A DNA stretch of 26,717 bases, from assembly GCA_900553265.1 (NCBI GenBank), contig USDD01000031.1:1-26717 (forward strand). Reading direction: 5' to 3'. A program made the translations under genes and the position numbers. Position 1 is the first letter of the stretch; every line of letters starts with the position of its first letter. Positions 1 through 6,525 of this stretch are shown here, piece after piece. A model generated the notes under the pieces. That model saw only the letters and a program-made list of their open reading frames with translations, was not told the DNA's origin and made no database searches. The DNA comes from an uncultured Eubacteriales bacterium (GTDB lineage: Bacteria > Bacillota > Clostridia > Christensenellales > Aristaeellaceae).

Positions 1-2133
1 GATGCGGGCACGGATATTGTCCGTCATGCCCTCGCCGATGCTGACAGAGGACTTATCCAGAATCGCCTTCGTCGGCTTTTCCCAAACCGTCACCTTGACA
101 CGCGCGGACAGTCCGTTTTTCGTCTGCACCGTAATCGTGGCCGATCCGGCGCGCATGCCCTTGATCTGCGTTCCGTTTACCGCCACGTACTTCTTATTGC
201 TCGTGGAGAGACTGTACAGCACCTCGCACGCCTGACCGTCCGCGCGCGCAAAGGAAACCGGCATCTGAACCACGCGGCCCTTGATGACGTTGATGGTTCC
301 AGCGTCGAACACGATGCGATCCGGCTGCAGCGGAACGTTGACCGTGCAGGTCTGGGTTTCGCCGGTGGCCAGCATCAGCGAAATGGTCGCCGTGCCGGAA
401 CCCACCGCGGTAATCAGGCCCTTTTCATTGACCGTCGCGACGTTCGCGTCCGAGGTGGTAAACTGACTGCCCTCGAAGGACAGGCCGTCTCGGTTCGCCT
501 TATAGGTCAGCGTATAGGTCTGAGAGACCAGCAGCTTGAGCGTCTCCGCGCTCAGCTCAAAGTCGGGGACATAGACCGTCAGCTTCATCGAAGCCTGGGA
601 AACGCCCGCCGTCGCGGTGATCTCGCATTCGCCCACGCCGACCGCGGTCACAACACCGTCAGCGCTGACCGTCGCAACATTCGTATTGCTGGAGGCATAG
701 GTCACGGAAGCCTCCACGCCCTCAGGGATTTTTGCCTTGATCTGTTCCTTGTGACCAACGGCCAGCATCAGCTCCGTCGGCTCGATTTCGATGTTGAGAA
801 CCACGCCGTTCTGCTGGCCGATGGCAAACTGCATCATCGAAGCATTCTCGACAGGCTGCTCAGTCGGCTCGCCGCCGTCGATGGGCTGATCGTCGGGCAC
901 GGGCATCTCCGTCGGATCGCCGTTCGGATTCTGCGAAGGCACGACCGTTTCGGCAGGAGCTTCCGTCTCCGCGGGAGCTTCCGTCTCTGCGGGAGCTTCC
1001 GTCTGTGCGGGAGTCTCCGTCTGTGCAGGAGTCTCCGTCTCCGCGGGAGCTTCCGTCTGTGCAGGAGCTTCCGTCTGTGCGGGAGCTTCCGTCTGCACAG
1101 GCTCCGATACCGTAACTTCAACCGTCAGCGTCTGACCGAGGTCGGCGCACTTCACCGTCACCGCCGTTGTTCCCGCGCTCAGCGCCGTCAGCGTTCCCGC
1201 CGCGTCGACGCTCACCACACCGGACGAATCCAGCAGATAGACGACCTCGCGGGCCACACCGTCGGAAAATTCCGGCGACAGCGCGCAGGTCTCGCCCACC
1301 GCGAGGGTCACGCTCTGCATGCTCAGTGACATCGTCGCCTTCTCCTCGGCGGGCGCATCAGTCTGCACCGGCTGCTCCTCGGCAGGCGCGTCGGTCTGCA
1401 CCGGCTGCTCCTCGGCGGGCGCGGTCGGCGTCTCCGCCAGCTCCAGCGCCGGCTCGGACAGCGGATAATTCACATCGTCGTTGTAAAGAAGCGGCTCCGT
1501 CAGCGCCGACTGGAACGTCAGGACCTCCTCCGTCGCCATGGGGCGCAGAAGCGTCGCGTCGACCCAGCCAAACACCGGAGTCTTTTCGTATGTAAAGACG
1601 ACCTTCAGTCGGTCGAGACCGCCGTCGCTGCGGCGCTCCACGGCCAGAACCACGCCATCCTTCGCCAGCGTCGCCGGCGAATCCGTCAGCGAGCTGTACT
1701 CGGTGTACAGCGCCGCATCGCCCAGCAGCTGCGCATAGCCGAAGGCGAAGGTCGGAGACTGCGCCGCATTTTCCGTATAGGAAATGGGATTCTGCGTCTC
1801 CGGCTCAACCGGCGCGGCTGTCTGCACGGTCTGCTGCGGTTCATCGTCGCCCCCAAGCTCGTGAACCGGCTCTGCCGTCGCTTCCACCGCGGCCGCCTGC
1901 GTCGGAGCAATTTCCGGCTCCGTCGCTGCGGTTGCCTTCGGTTCCGCCGTCGGCGCCGCTTCCGGCTCCTGCGTCGCAGCGGCCCCCGGTTCCTCGGCCG
2001 CCTGCTCCAGCACGGTGACCAGTTCATCCGCGCTCTGATCCTCTGCCAGCGCCATGGAGACGTCGCCCAGCGCAAAGGCGCACGTCAGCAGCATGCACAG
2101 CAGTAACGACAGACTACGATAGACCTTGTTCAT
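1..2133 (-). CDS. Secreted SH3/Ig-like (BIG_2) repeat surface protein, C-terminus cut by window edge
   Basis: The frame stays open from the ATG at 2133 to base 1, giving 711 residues and no stop, so the C-terminus lies outside the window. The start follows a GGGGAGGAAAAG ribosome binding site. Residues 1-31 form a signal peptide (Lys/Arg, then a Leu-rich core, then an ALA-type cleavage site). Next come an Ala/Glu/Pro/Thr-rich spacer (about 32-110), an SH3-like segment (about 125-205, with VFGWVDATLLRP near its end), a first Ig-like BIG_2 repeat (about 270-345), a six-residue repeat linker (about 342-394), and then at least three more BIG_2-like repeats with typical SSNTNVATVSADGVVTAVG wording. 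The last repeat is interrupted at the window edge. Proteins of this build are exported and act at or beyond the cell wall. No LPXTG or S-layer motif is visible in the part present. The specific ligand or role is unknown. A near-consensus promoter lies about 170 bases upstream of the start. Confidence 0.88.
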   Translation of the reverse strand, partial: MNKVYRSLSLLLCMLLTCAFALGDVSMALAEDQSADELVTVLEQAAEEPGAAATQEPEAAPTAEPKATAATEPEIAPTQAAAVEATAEPVHELGGDDEPQQTVQTAAPVEPETQNPISYTENAAQSPTFAFGYAQLLGDAALYTEYSSLTDSPATLAKDGVVLAVERRSDGGLDRLKVVFTYEKTPVFGWVDATLLRPMATEEVLTFQSALTEPLLYNDDVNYPLSEPALELAETPTAPAEEQPVQTDAPAEEQPVQTDAPAEEKATMSLSMQSVTLAVGETCALSPEFSDGVAREVVYLLDSSGVVSVDAAGTLTALSAGTTAVTVKCADLGQTLTVEVTVSEPVQTEAPAQTEAPAQTEAPAETETPAQTETPAQTEAPAETEAPAETEAPAETVVPSQNPNGDPTEMPVPDDQPIDGGEPTEQPVENASMMQFAIGQQNGVVLNIEIEPTELMLAVGHKEQIKAKIPEGVEASVTYASSNTNVATVSADGVVTAVGVGECEITATAGVSQASMKLTVYVPDFELSAETLKLLVSQTYTLTYKANRDGLSFEGSQFTTSDANVATVNEKGLITAVGSGTATISLMLATGETQTCTVNVPLQPDRIVFDAGTINVIKGRVVQMPVSFARADGQACEVLYSLSTSNKKYVAVNGTQIKGMRAGSATITVQTKNGLSARVKVTVWEKPTKAILDKSSVSIGEGMTDNIRARI
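951..1107 (-). repeat. 18-bp tandem repeat encoding a Thr-Glu-Ala-Pro-Ala-Glu/Gln linker
   Basis: About eight to nine imperfect copies of an 18-base unit (plus strand: gtctgtgcgggagcttcc and variants) lie in frame within the surface protein. They encode TEAPAQ/TEAPAE/TETPAQ hexapeptides. The copies differ at a few positions, so the array is recognisable but not perfect. It forms an extended, negatively charged spacer between two Ig-like repeats. Confidence 0.9.
1342..1423 (-). repeat. 33-bp repeat, two full copies plus a partial third, encoding a QTDAPAEEQPV-type linker
   Basis: Copies at 1342-1374 and 1375-1407 differ at only a few bases, and a partial third copy continues to about 1423. 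The unit encodes eleven residues (Gln-Thr-Asp-Ala-Pro-Ala-Glu-Glu-Gln-Pro-Val). This is a second, independent Pro/Glu spacer of the same surface protein, between the SH3-like segment and the first Ig-like repeat. Confidence 0.85.
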
Positions 2134-2231
2134 CTTTTCCTCCCCTTGACAGGCGACGCGCGCCTGTAGTTGACATGAAGTTCCCCTCCGGCTCGCGCTT
2201 GCGCGCGCGAGCGCATATGCGTAAAGCTACA

Positions 2232-2318
2232 TAATCATTATACCATGATTGTCGACGAACCGCCTGCGGCGCTCCGCCGACCCGGCCAAGCCTTCGGCTT
2301 GCCTAATCATTATACCAT
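2232..2318 (-). repeat. 15-bp direct repeat carrying a duplicated -10 element
   Basis: The 15-mer taatcattataccat occurs at 2232-2246 and again at 2304-2318, 72 bases apart. On the minus strand each copy reads ATGGTATAATGATTA and so carries TATAAT. The upstream copy (2304-2318) has a good -35 and the downstream one does not. The DNA between is GC-rich and palindromic. This may be a duplication with insertion, or a small repeat unit. Confidence 0.7.
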
Positions 2319-2337
2319 AGCCGTCATATATTGGCAA
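2309..2337 (-). promoter_or_regulatory. Promoter of the surface-protein gene
   Basis: On the minus strand TTGCCA (2332-2337), a 17-base spacer and TATAAT (2309-2314) are present, with a TG one base before the -10 (extended -10). Transcription would start near 2302 and give a leader of about 170 bases. That leader contains a GC-rich hairpin (arms 2191-2198 and 2205-2212), a smaller one (AAGCC/GGCTT, 2288-2300), and a second TATAAT at 2237-2242. Confidence 0.7.
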
Positions 2338-2376
2338 GTCCTCGCAAACATTTCACAATATTTTCGCAACATCTCT

Positions 2377-2925
2377 TCAAACTCCAAAGAGCACAACGCC
2401 CAGCGCCGCCGACAGGAGAATCAGCAGAATCGGCGAAAAATCCTTATGGACGACGCGCTTCCAGAGCACCGTGATTCCCAGCAGGAGGGCAAATATCACG
2501 GCGCTGCGCACGTCGAAGCCCGCCTTGGGCCACATGCACTCCAGCGCAACGCACACGCCCGTGGCCAGTATCATCCCCGCCACCGCCGGATGAACGCCGC
2601 TCAGGGCCGCGCCGACATATCGATTGCTGCGAAACTGCTTCAATGCCGCGGCAATGGCCAGAATCACGGCGAAGGACGGCAGCACCACGCCCAGCGTCGC
2701 CACCGCCGCGCCCGCAAGACCGTACTGGCTGGAGCCGATGAACGTGGCCATGTTCACGGCGATGGGCCCGGGCGTGGATTCGCAGATGGCGATGTATCGA
2801 ATCAGCGTCTCCCCGTCCATCCAGCCATGGGCCACGACCTCCTGCCGCAGCAGCGGAATCATTGCGTAGCCGCCGCCAAAGGTGAACAGCCCGATGCGGA
2901 AGAAGGTGAAAAACAGCTCAAGCAT
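2377..2925 (-). CDS. Chromate transporter family protein, half-size subunit (second gene of pair)
   Basis: This is a 182-residue hydrophobic protein of the CHR (chromate ion transporter) family in its short, single-domain form. Diagnostic motifs are the N-terminal FRIGLFTFGGGYAMIPLL and CESTPGPIAVNMATFIG, followed by several membrane helices. In the family, half-size CHR proteins are encoded as adjacent pairs that work together, and chromate or sulfate-like anion export is the known role; the actual substrate here is not shown. The start ATG at 2925 lies inside the 3' end of the upstream partner (8-base overlap), with GGGGGAG about seven bases before it, so the two genes are translationally coupled. 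Confidence 0.9.
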   Translation of the reverse strand: MLELFFTFFRIGLFTFGGGYAMIPLLRQEVVAHGWMDGETLIRYIAICESTPGPIAVNMATFIGSSQYGLAGAAVATLGVVLPSFAVILAIAAALKQFRSNRYVGAALSGVHPAVAGMILATGVCVALECMWPKAGFDVRSAVIFALLLGITVLWKRVVHKDFSPILLILLSAALGVVLFGV

Positions 2926-3490
2926 CCTCCTTCTCCCCCTTTCCGCCCATGGCCGCCAGCCCGAACACCGCGCCGCCCAGAATGAGCCAGAGCGTCGAGA
3001 TTGGCAGCACATCGAAGCTGATGAGCAGCGCCAGCGCAGTGGAGACGATCAGCGCCGCGCGCGCGGCAAAGCTGCCCGGCAGCTTCGCGATCAGCTTCAC
3101 CGACGCGCGCAGAATCAGAATCGCCACGGCGACCTGAACGCCTTTGAACGCGCTCTGCACGGCGCGAATCTCCATGAACTGCTCGATTCCCAGCGAAATC
3201 AGATAGATGATCCCGAAGGACGGCAGCACCACGCCCAGCGTCGCCGCCAGCGCGCCGAAAAAGCCCGCCTGTTTGTAGCCGATGTAGGTCGCGGAATTGA
3301 CGGCGATGGGCCCGGGCGTGGACTCGGCCACGGCAGCCACGTCCATCAGCTCCGCCTCGGAGATCCAGCCGCGCCGCTCGCACAGCTCGGACAGAATCAT
3401 GGACAGCATGGCGTAGCCGCCGCCAAAGGTAAACAGCCCAATCTTGAAAAACGCCGCAAAAAGCAAAAGGCATTTGCGCAGCATGTGCAT
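2918..3490 (-). CDS. Chromate transporter family protein, half-size subunit (first gene of pair)
   Basis: This is a 190-residue membrane protein paralogous to its downstream neighbour. It has the same CHR signature near the N-terminus (FKIGLFTFGGGYAML) and AESTPGPIAVNSATYIG about forty residues later. Three in-frame ATGs occur at 3496, 3490 and 3484. GGAGGG abuts the first but is correctly spaced (six bases) for the one at 3490, so that start is chosen. The last eight bases overlap the next gene. The pair would form the two halves of an antiparallel transporter, which is family knowledge. No regulator or chromate-resistance gene lies nearby, so a housekeeping anion-transport role is as likely as metal resistance. 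Confidence 0.88.
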   Translation of the reverse strand: MHMLRKCLLLFAAFFKIGLFTFGGGYAMLSMILSELCERRGWISEAELMDVAAVAESTPGPIAVNSATYIGYKQAGFFGALAATLGVVLPSFGIIYLISLGIEQFMEIRAVQSAFKGVQVAVAILILRASVKLIAKLPGSFAARAALIVSTALALLISFDVLPISTLWLILGGAVFGLAAMGGKGEKEDA

Positions 3491-3570
3491 ACACATCCCT
3501 CCATAGATTAGACCGCAGTTTTCTCCTCATCGTTCCAGTATTTACCATCTTTTTACGCATTTAAAATGCG

Positions 3571-3594
3571 AAAAAGAGCGCCCATCGGACGCTC
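3571..3594 (-). terminator. Rho-independent terminator after the ECF S-component gene
   Basis: On the minus strand an eight-pair GC-rich hairpin (GAGCGTCC / GGGCGCTC, one G-T pair) is followed directly by TTTTT. A second small palindrome (CGCATTT/AAATGCG, 3556-3570) sits just beyond it, in front of the chromate-transporter pair. Confidence 0.8.
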
Positions 3595-3616
3595 CCCTTC
3601 GTTTTCTACTATATTA

Positions 3617-4147
3617 TTATTGCATTTTCAGAATCCGCTCATTGTACAGTCTGCGCAGTCCGCACTTCCAGCACAGCAGCATGCCGACCACCGCGCCCAC
3701 CGCCGCCTGCAAAATCTGATACGGCAGCTTGAGCATGGCGTATTCCGGAGTGCTGTAAATGAACGCGCGGCCCAGCGAATAGCCCACGACCATGATGATC
3801 GCGCCGATGGTCACGCCCACGCCGGAGGCCAGCGCCGGATGCTTTTTCCACACGCGATGGGCAAACAGCGAGATAACCACCGCCTGCAGACCATGGGTCG
3901 CCAGCGACACGAACATGGGCGTGGGATAGAAGAACAGATCGCCCAGAAACGCGCCAATGCCGCCCACCGCGAAGGCTTCAAAGGGATCCAGCAGGATGGC
4001 CGCCGTGCAGATAATCACGTCGTTCATGTAGAGATGTCCGCCCGGAACCGACACGCTGAAGGAGCTCATAACCACATTCAGCGCCATGAACATGGCCGCG
4101 ATGCACAGCCGCACAATCCGATTGCCCGATTTATTTTTCGTCTGCAT
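3617..4147 (-). CDS. ECF transporter S component, probably for a vitamin
   Basis: This is a 176-residue integral membrane protein with about five to six hydrophobic helices and the layout of energy-coupling factor substrate-binding (S) components. It has a basic N-terminus, then an IAAMFMALNVVMS helix, a GGHLYMND turn, an AFAVGGIGAFLGDLFF segment, and a late GRAFIY stretch. S components bind a vitamin or its precursor and associate with a shared EcfA/A'/T module, which is not in this window. The start at 4147 is preceded by AAGGGGGAA at good spacing; an upstream ATG lacks a site. It is transcribed divergently from a MocR-type regulator. In known cases such regulators respond to pyridoxal phosphate, which suggests a vitamin B6 compound as substrate (inference). 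Thiamin-precursor transport cannot be excluded. Confidence 0.82.
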   Translation of the reverse strand: MQTKNKSGNRIVRLCIAAMFMALNVVMSSFSVSVPGGHLYMNDVIICTAAILLDPFEAFAVGGIGAFLGDLFFYPTPMFVSLATHGLQAVVISLFAHRVWKKHPALASGVGVTIGAIIMVVGYSLGRAFIYSTPEYAMLKLPYQILQAAVGAVVGMLLCWKCGLRRLYNERILKMQ

Positions 4148-4180
4148 TTGAAAATTCCCCCTTGCTTTCCTGACGAAGCT

Positions 4181-4209
4181 ATTATACAATAGATTCTGGT
4201 GATATGAAA
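4181..4209 (-). promoter_or_regulatory. Probable promoter of the ECF S-component gene, overlapped by an operator-like repeat
   Basis: The minus strand shows TATAAT (4181-4186) with a weak -35 (TTTCAT, 4204-4209) at a 17-base spacing. On the plus strand, AT-rich TATTAT (4227-4232) lies only about nine bases before the MocR ATG. That gene has no recognisable Shine-Dalgarno sequence and may be leaderless. Confidence 0.5.
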
Positions 4210-4220
4210 TAATCAGAATC
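4192..4220. promoter_or_regulatory. 7-bp inverted repeat, candidate MocR operator
   Basis: GATTCTG (4192-4198) and CAGAATC (4214-4220) form a perfect inverted repeat with a 15-base spacer. It sits centrally between the divergent ECF S-component and MocR genes. One arm falls in the spacer of the minus-strand promoter and the other just upstream of its -35. The position suits a regulator that controls the transporter and itself. Confidence 0.55.
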
Positions 4221-4240
4221 GGAGCATATTATATAGTCAG

Positions 4241-5332
4241 ATGAAATACACGCTCAGCAAGGAAGATCGCCCGGTTTACCTTCAGCTCTATCGTCAGCTG
4301 CGGGACGACGTGGTGCGCGGGACGTTCGCTCATGGCGAAAGGCTCCCCTCCAAGCGCCTGCTGGCCGACGAGACGGGCGTCAGCACCATCACCGTCGAGC
4401 ACGCCTACGCGCTGCTCTGCGAGGAGGGCTACGCCGAATCCCGGGAGCGCAGCGGCTACTTCGTCGTCTTCCAGCCTGCGGACGGCTTCGCCGCCCACGC
4501 CGCCGACGAAAAGCGCCCGGCGCAGCCCAATCCAAAGCTGCCCGCGCCCGACTACCCCAGCTTCTCCATCTCCATCCTGAGCCGAACCATGCGCCGGGTA
4601 CTCACGGAAAACCCGGAGGTGCTGCTGCAGAAATCGCCCAATCCCGGATGCACGGAGCTGCGCCGGGCCATTCAGCAATACCTCGCCCGCAACCGCGGCA
4701 TTCGCGTGGAAATGGATCAGATCGTCGTCGGCTCCGGCGCGGAATATCTCTACCGAATGATCGTCGATCTGCTGGGCCGCGGCCGGGTGTACGCCATCGA
4801 AACGCCGTCTTACGAGAAGCTCGAGCAGATCTATCGCGCCGCCGGCGCGGTCTGCGAGCATCTGCCGCTGGCCGGGGACGGCATCGACAGCGCCGCCCTC
4901 TCGTCCTCAAAGGCGGACGTGCTGCACACCACGCCCTATCGGAGCTTCCCCAGCGGCGTTACCGCGTCGGCCTCCAAGCGCCACGAGTACATCCGCTGGG
5001 CGCGCCGGGTCGGGCGGTTTCTCATTGAGTCCGACTACGGCTCTGAGTTCTCCGTCTCGTCCCAGCCCATGGAGACGCTCTTCGCCCTCTCCGAGCAGGA
5101 CAACGTGATCTACCTGAACACCTTTTCCCGAACCGTTTCGCCGTCCATGCGCATCGGTTACATGGTGCTTCCCCGGCAGCTCACTGCGCCCTTTCGGGAA
5201 AAGCTCGGGTTCTACTCCTGCTGCGTGCCGAGCTTTGAGCAGTACGTGCTGGCCGAGCTGATCCGCAGCGGCGACTTCGAGCGTCACATCAACCGCGTGC
5301 GGCGAAGCATGCGCCGGGCGATCAAAGACTGA
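4241..5332 (+). CDS. MocR/GntR-type transcriptional regulator, shortened and lacking the PLP lysine
   Basis: This is a 363-residue protein. Residues 1-72 form a GntR winged helix-turn-helix (YLQLYRQLRDDVVRG ... SGYFV). The rest is a fold-type I aminotransferase-like domain (VGSGAEYLYRMIVDLL, LIESDYGSEF). MocR proteins usually reach about 450-490 residues and use a lysine in the SFSK...RxGY motif to hold pyridoxal phosphate. Here the motif reads NTFSRTVSPSMRIGYM, with Arg297 in place of lysine. The protein ends right after RRSMRRAIKD, about 100 residues short of the usual C-terminal subdomain. No leftover coding sequence follows before recX, so this is not a simple recent frameshift. It may still bind DNA but is unlikely to bind PLP in the standard way. 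It is divergent from the ECF gene and has no clear ribosome binding site. Confidence 0.85.
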   Translation: MKYTLSKEDRPVYLQLYRQLRDDVVRGTFAHGERLPSKRLLADETGVSTITVEHAYALLCEEGYAESRERSGYFVVFQPADGFAAHAADEKRPAQPNPKLPAPDYPSFSISILSRTMRRVLTENPEVLLQKSPNPGCTELRRAIQQYLARNRGIRVEMDQIVVGSGAEYLYRMIVDLLGRGRVYAIETPSYEKLEQIYRAAGAVCEHLPLAGDGIDSAALSSSKADVLHTTPYRSFPSGVTASASKRHEYIRWARRVGRFLIESDYGSEFSVSSQPMETLFALSEQDNVIYLNTFSRTVSPSMRIGYMVLPRQLTAPFREKLGFYSCCVPSFEQYVLAELIRSGDFERHINRVRRSMRRAIKD

Positions 5333-5359
5333 TTTACTTATCTATGGAGGTTTTTCGAC

Positions 5360-5980
5360 ATGAGTACCGTCACCGAGCTCAAGCCCGTTCAGGGCTGCAT
5401 GCGCGTCGCCTTCGACGACGCGCCGTCGCTGCGCATCCGCAAATGCCATTTTGCGAAGCTGCCGCTGGAGGAGGGCGACGAGATCGACCCAGAGGAATAC
5501 GTAAACCGCGTGGCCTCCCTCCAGTTTGCCGACGCCTACGAATCCGCGCTGACCTCGCTGGACGCCAGCGCACGCACGGCCAGCGAAATCAACCGCGGTC
5601 TGCGCATGAAGGGCTTCGTCGCGCCCGTGGCTGAGGCCGTGGTGGAACGGCTGAAGGAAAACGGACTCATCGACGACCAGCGGCTCGCCGCGCGTCTGGC
5701 CGAGACGCAGCTGACCAAGCCCGTGGGCCTGTACGCCATGAAGCGCAAGCTGCGCGCCAAGGGTGTCTCCGACGAGGACGCTGCCGAGGCTCTGGAGAGC
5801 TTCGACGACGACCAGCAGCGCGCCGCCGCGATTCAGGCCGCGCGCAAGCTGCTGCGCCGCTACGAGAATCTACCCGTCCGGGAATGCCGCGGAAAGCTCT
5901 CCCAGGCGCTGGCCCGCCGCGGCTTTTCCTGGGACGCGGTCTCCGCCGCCGTGGAGGCGGTTTTGGAGGAGGAACTCTGA
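5360..5980 (+). CDS. recX: Regulatory protein RecX
   Basis: This is a 206-residue, helix-rich, charged protein of the RecX family, which binds RecA filaments and limits their activity. RecX-type three-helix repeats are visible in ASEINRGLRMKGF ... LKENGLIDD and in LYAMKRKLRAKGV. A third, CRGKLSQALARRGFSWDAV, lies near the C-terminus. The length is normal for Bacillota RecX. The start ATG at 5360 follows TATGGAGG nine bases upstream. The gene begins 28 bases after the MocR stop with no promoter evident, so the two are probably co-transcribed. It ends before a strong terminator shared with the opposing acetyltransferase gene. No recA is in the window. Confidence 0.88.
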   Translation: MSTVTELKPVQGCMRVAFDDAPSLRIRKCHFAKLPLEEGDEIDPEEYVNRVASLQFADAYESALTSLDASARTASEINRGLRMKGFVAPVAEAVVERLKENGLIDDQRLAARLAETQLTKPVGLYAMKRKLRAKGVSDEDAAEALESFDDDQQRAAAIQAARKLLRRYENLPVRECRGKLSQALARRGFSWDAVSAAVEAVLEEEL

Positions 5981-6016
5981 ACCGGCCTTCGCGGACTTTT
6001 TCTGAATCTGCATATG

Positions 6017-6057
6017 AAAACGCGGCACAACCTGCCCGGGCTGCGCCGCGTTTTGTC
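6017..6057. terminator. Bidirectional terminator between recX and the GNAT gene
   Basis: AAAACGCGGC (6017-6026) pairs perfectly with GCCGCGTTTT (6045-6054). The A-run on one side and T-run on the other let it terminate the plus-strand recX transcript and the minus-strand acetyltransferase transcript alike. Confidence 0.85.
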
Positions 6058-6059
6058 TG

Positions 6060-6482
6060 TTAACTAAGAAAGGCGAATGTGTTCCCAAAGCCGAGCGCCT
6101 GATACATCTCCGCATCGCAGGGCGCACTGCAGACGGTCAGACTGGCGACGCCGTTCGCCCGGCACCATTCCTGCGCCGCCTGTGCCAGCATCCGGGCGAC
6201 TCCCCTGCCGCGAAGCTCCGGTTCGACGTAGAAATCCTCGAACACGCCCACGTCGGAGCAGGCGAAGGTGGAAAAGCACCTCGCCACGCTGCACATGCCC
6301 ACTGCATGAGCGCCGCGCCGCGCAATGAAGAAGGTAATCCTTCCCGCGCGAATCGCCTCAGTCAGCGCCCTTCGCTTCTCCTCCGTCAGAATCGGTTCGC
6401 CGATCTGACGCAGATAGTCGTTCTCCAGCCTCGCAAGCTGCTCCTCCTCCGGGTTTGCAAGCTCAGAAACCGCAATCGGCAT
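6060..6482 (-). CDS. GNAT family N-acetyltransferase
   Basis: This is a 140-residue single-domain GNAT protein. The acetyl-CoA binding motif is visible as VEPELRGRGVARMLAQAA (about residues 86-103), preceded by the beta-strand VGVFEDFYV and followed by a late YQALGFGNT, the typical motif B region. GNAT enzymes move an acetyl group from acetyl-CoA to an amine; the substrate cannot be told from sequence. The start is the first ATG after the thyX-like stop, 43 bases downstream of it, with only a weak GAGG upstream, so translation may be modest or coupled to thyX. It ends at the bidirectional terminator. Confidence 0.85.
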   Translation of the reverse strand: MPIAVSELANPEEEQLARLENDYLRQIGEPILTEEKRRALTEAIRAGRITFFIARRGAHAVGMCSVARCFSTFACSDVGVFEDFYVEPELRGRGVARMLAQAAQEWCRANGVASLTVCSAPCDAEMYQALGFGNTFAFLS

Positions 6483-6525
6483 TTCCGCGACTGCCTCGCG
6501 GGCGGTAATCTGGTCTTTTATCTTA

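Noticed and set aside
951..1107. Possible CRISPR array from regular repeats
   Set aside because: The repeats are contiguous, imperfect and in frame within a protein gene, with no unique spacers.
751..1329. Plus-strand open frame of 192 codons rich in Arg/Leu/Ser repeats
   Set aside because: It is the complement of the surface-protein repeat array; the minus-strand frame has a signal peptide and Ig-like domains and fits all of the region.
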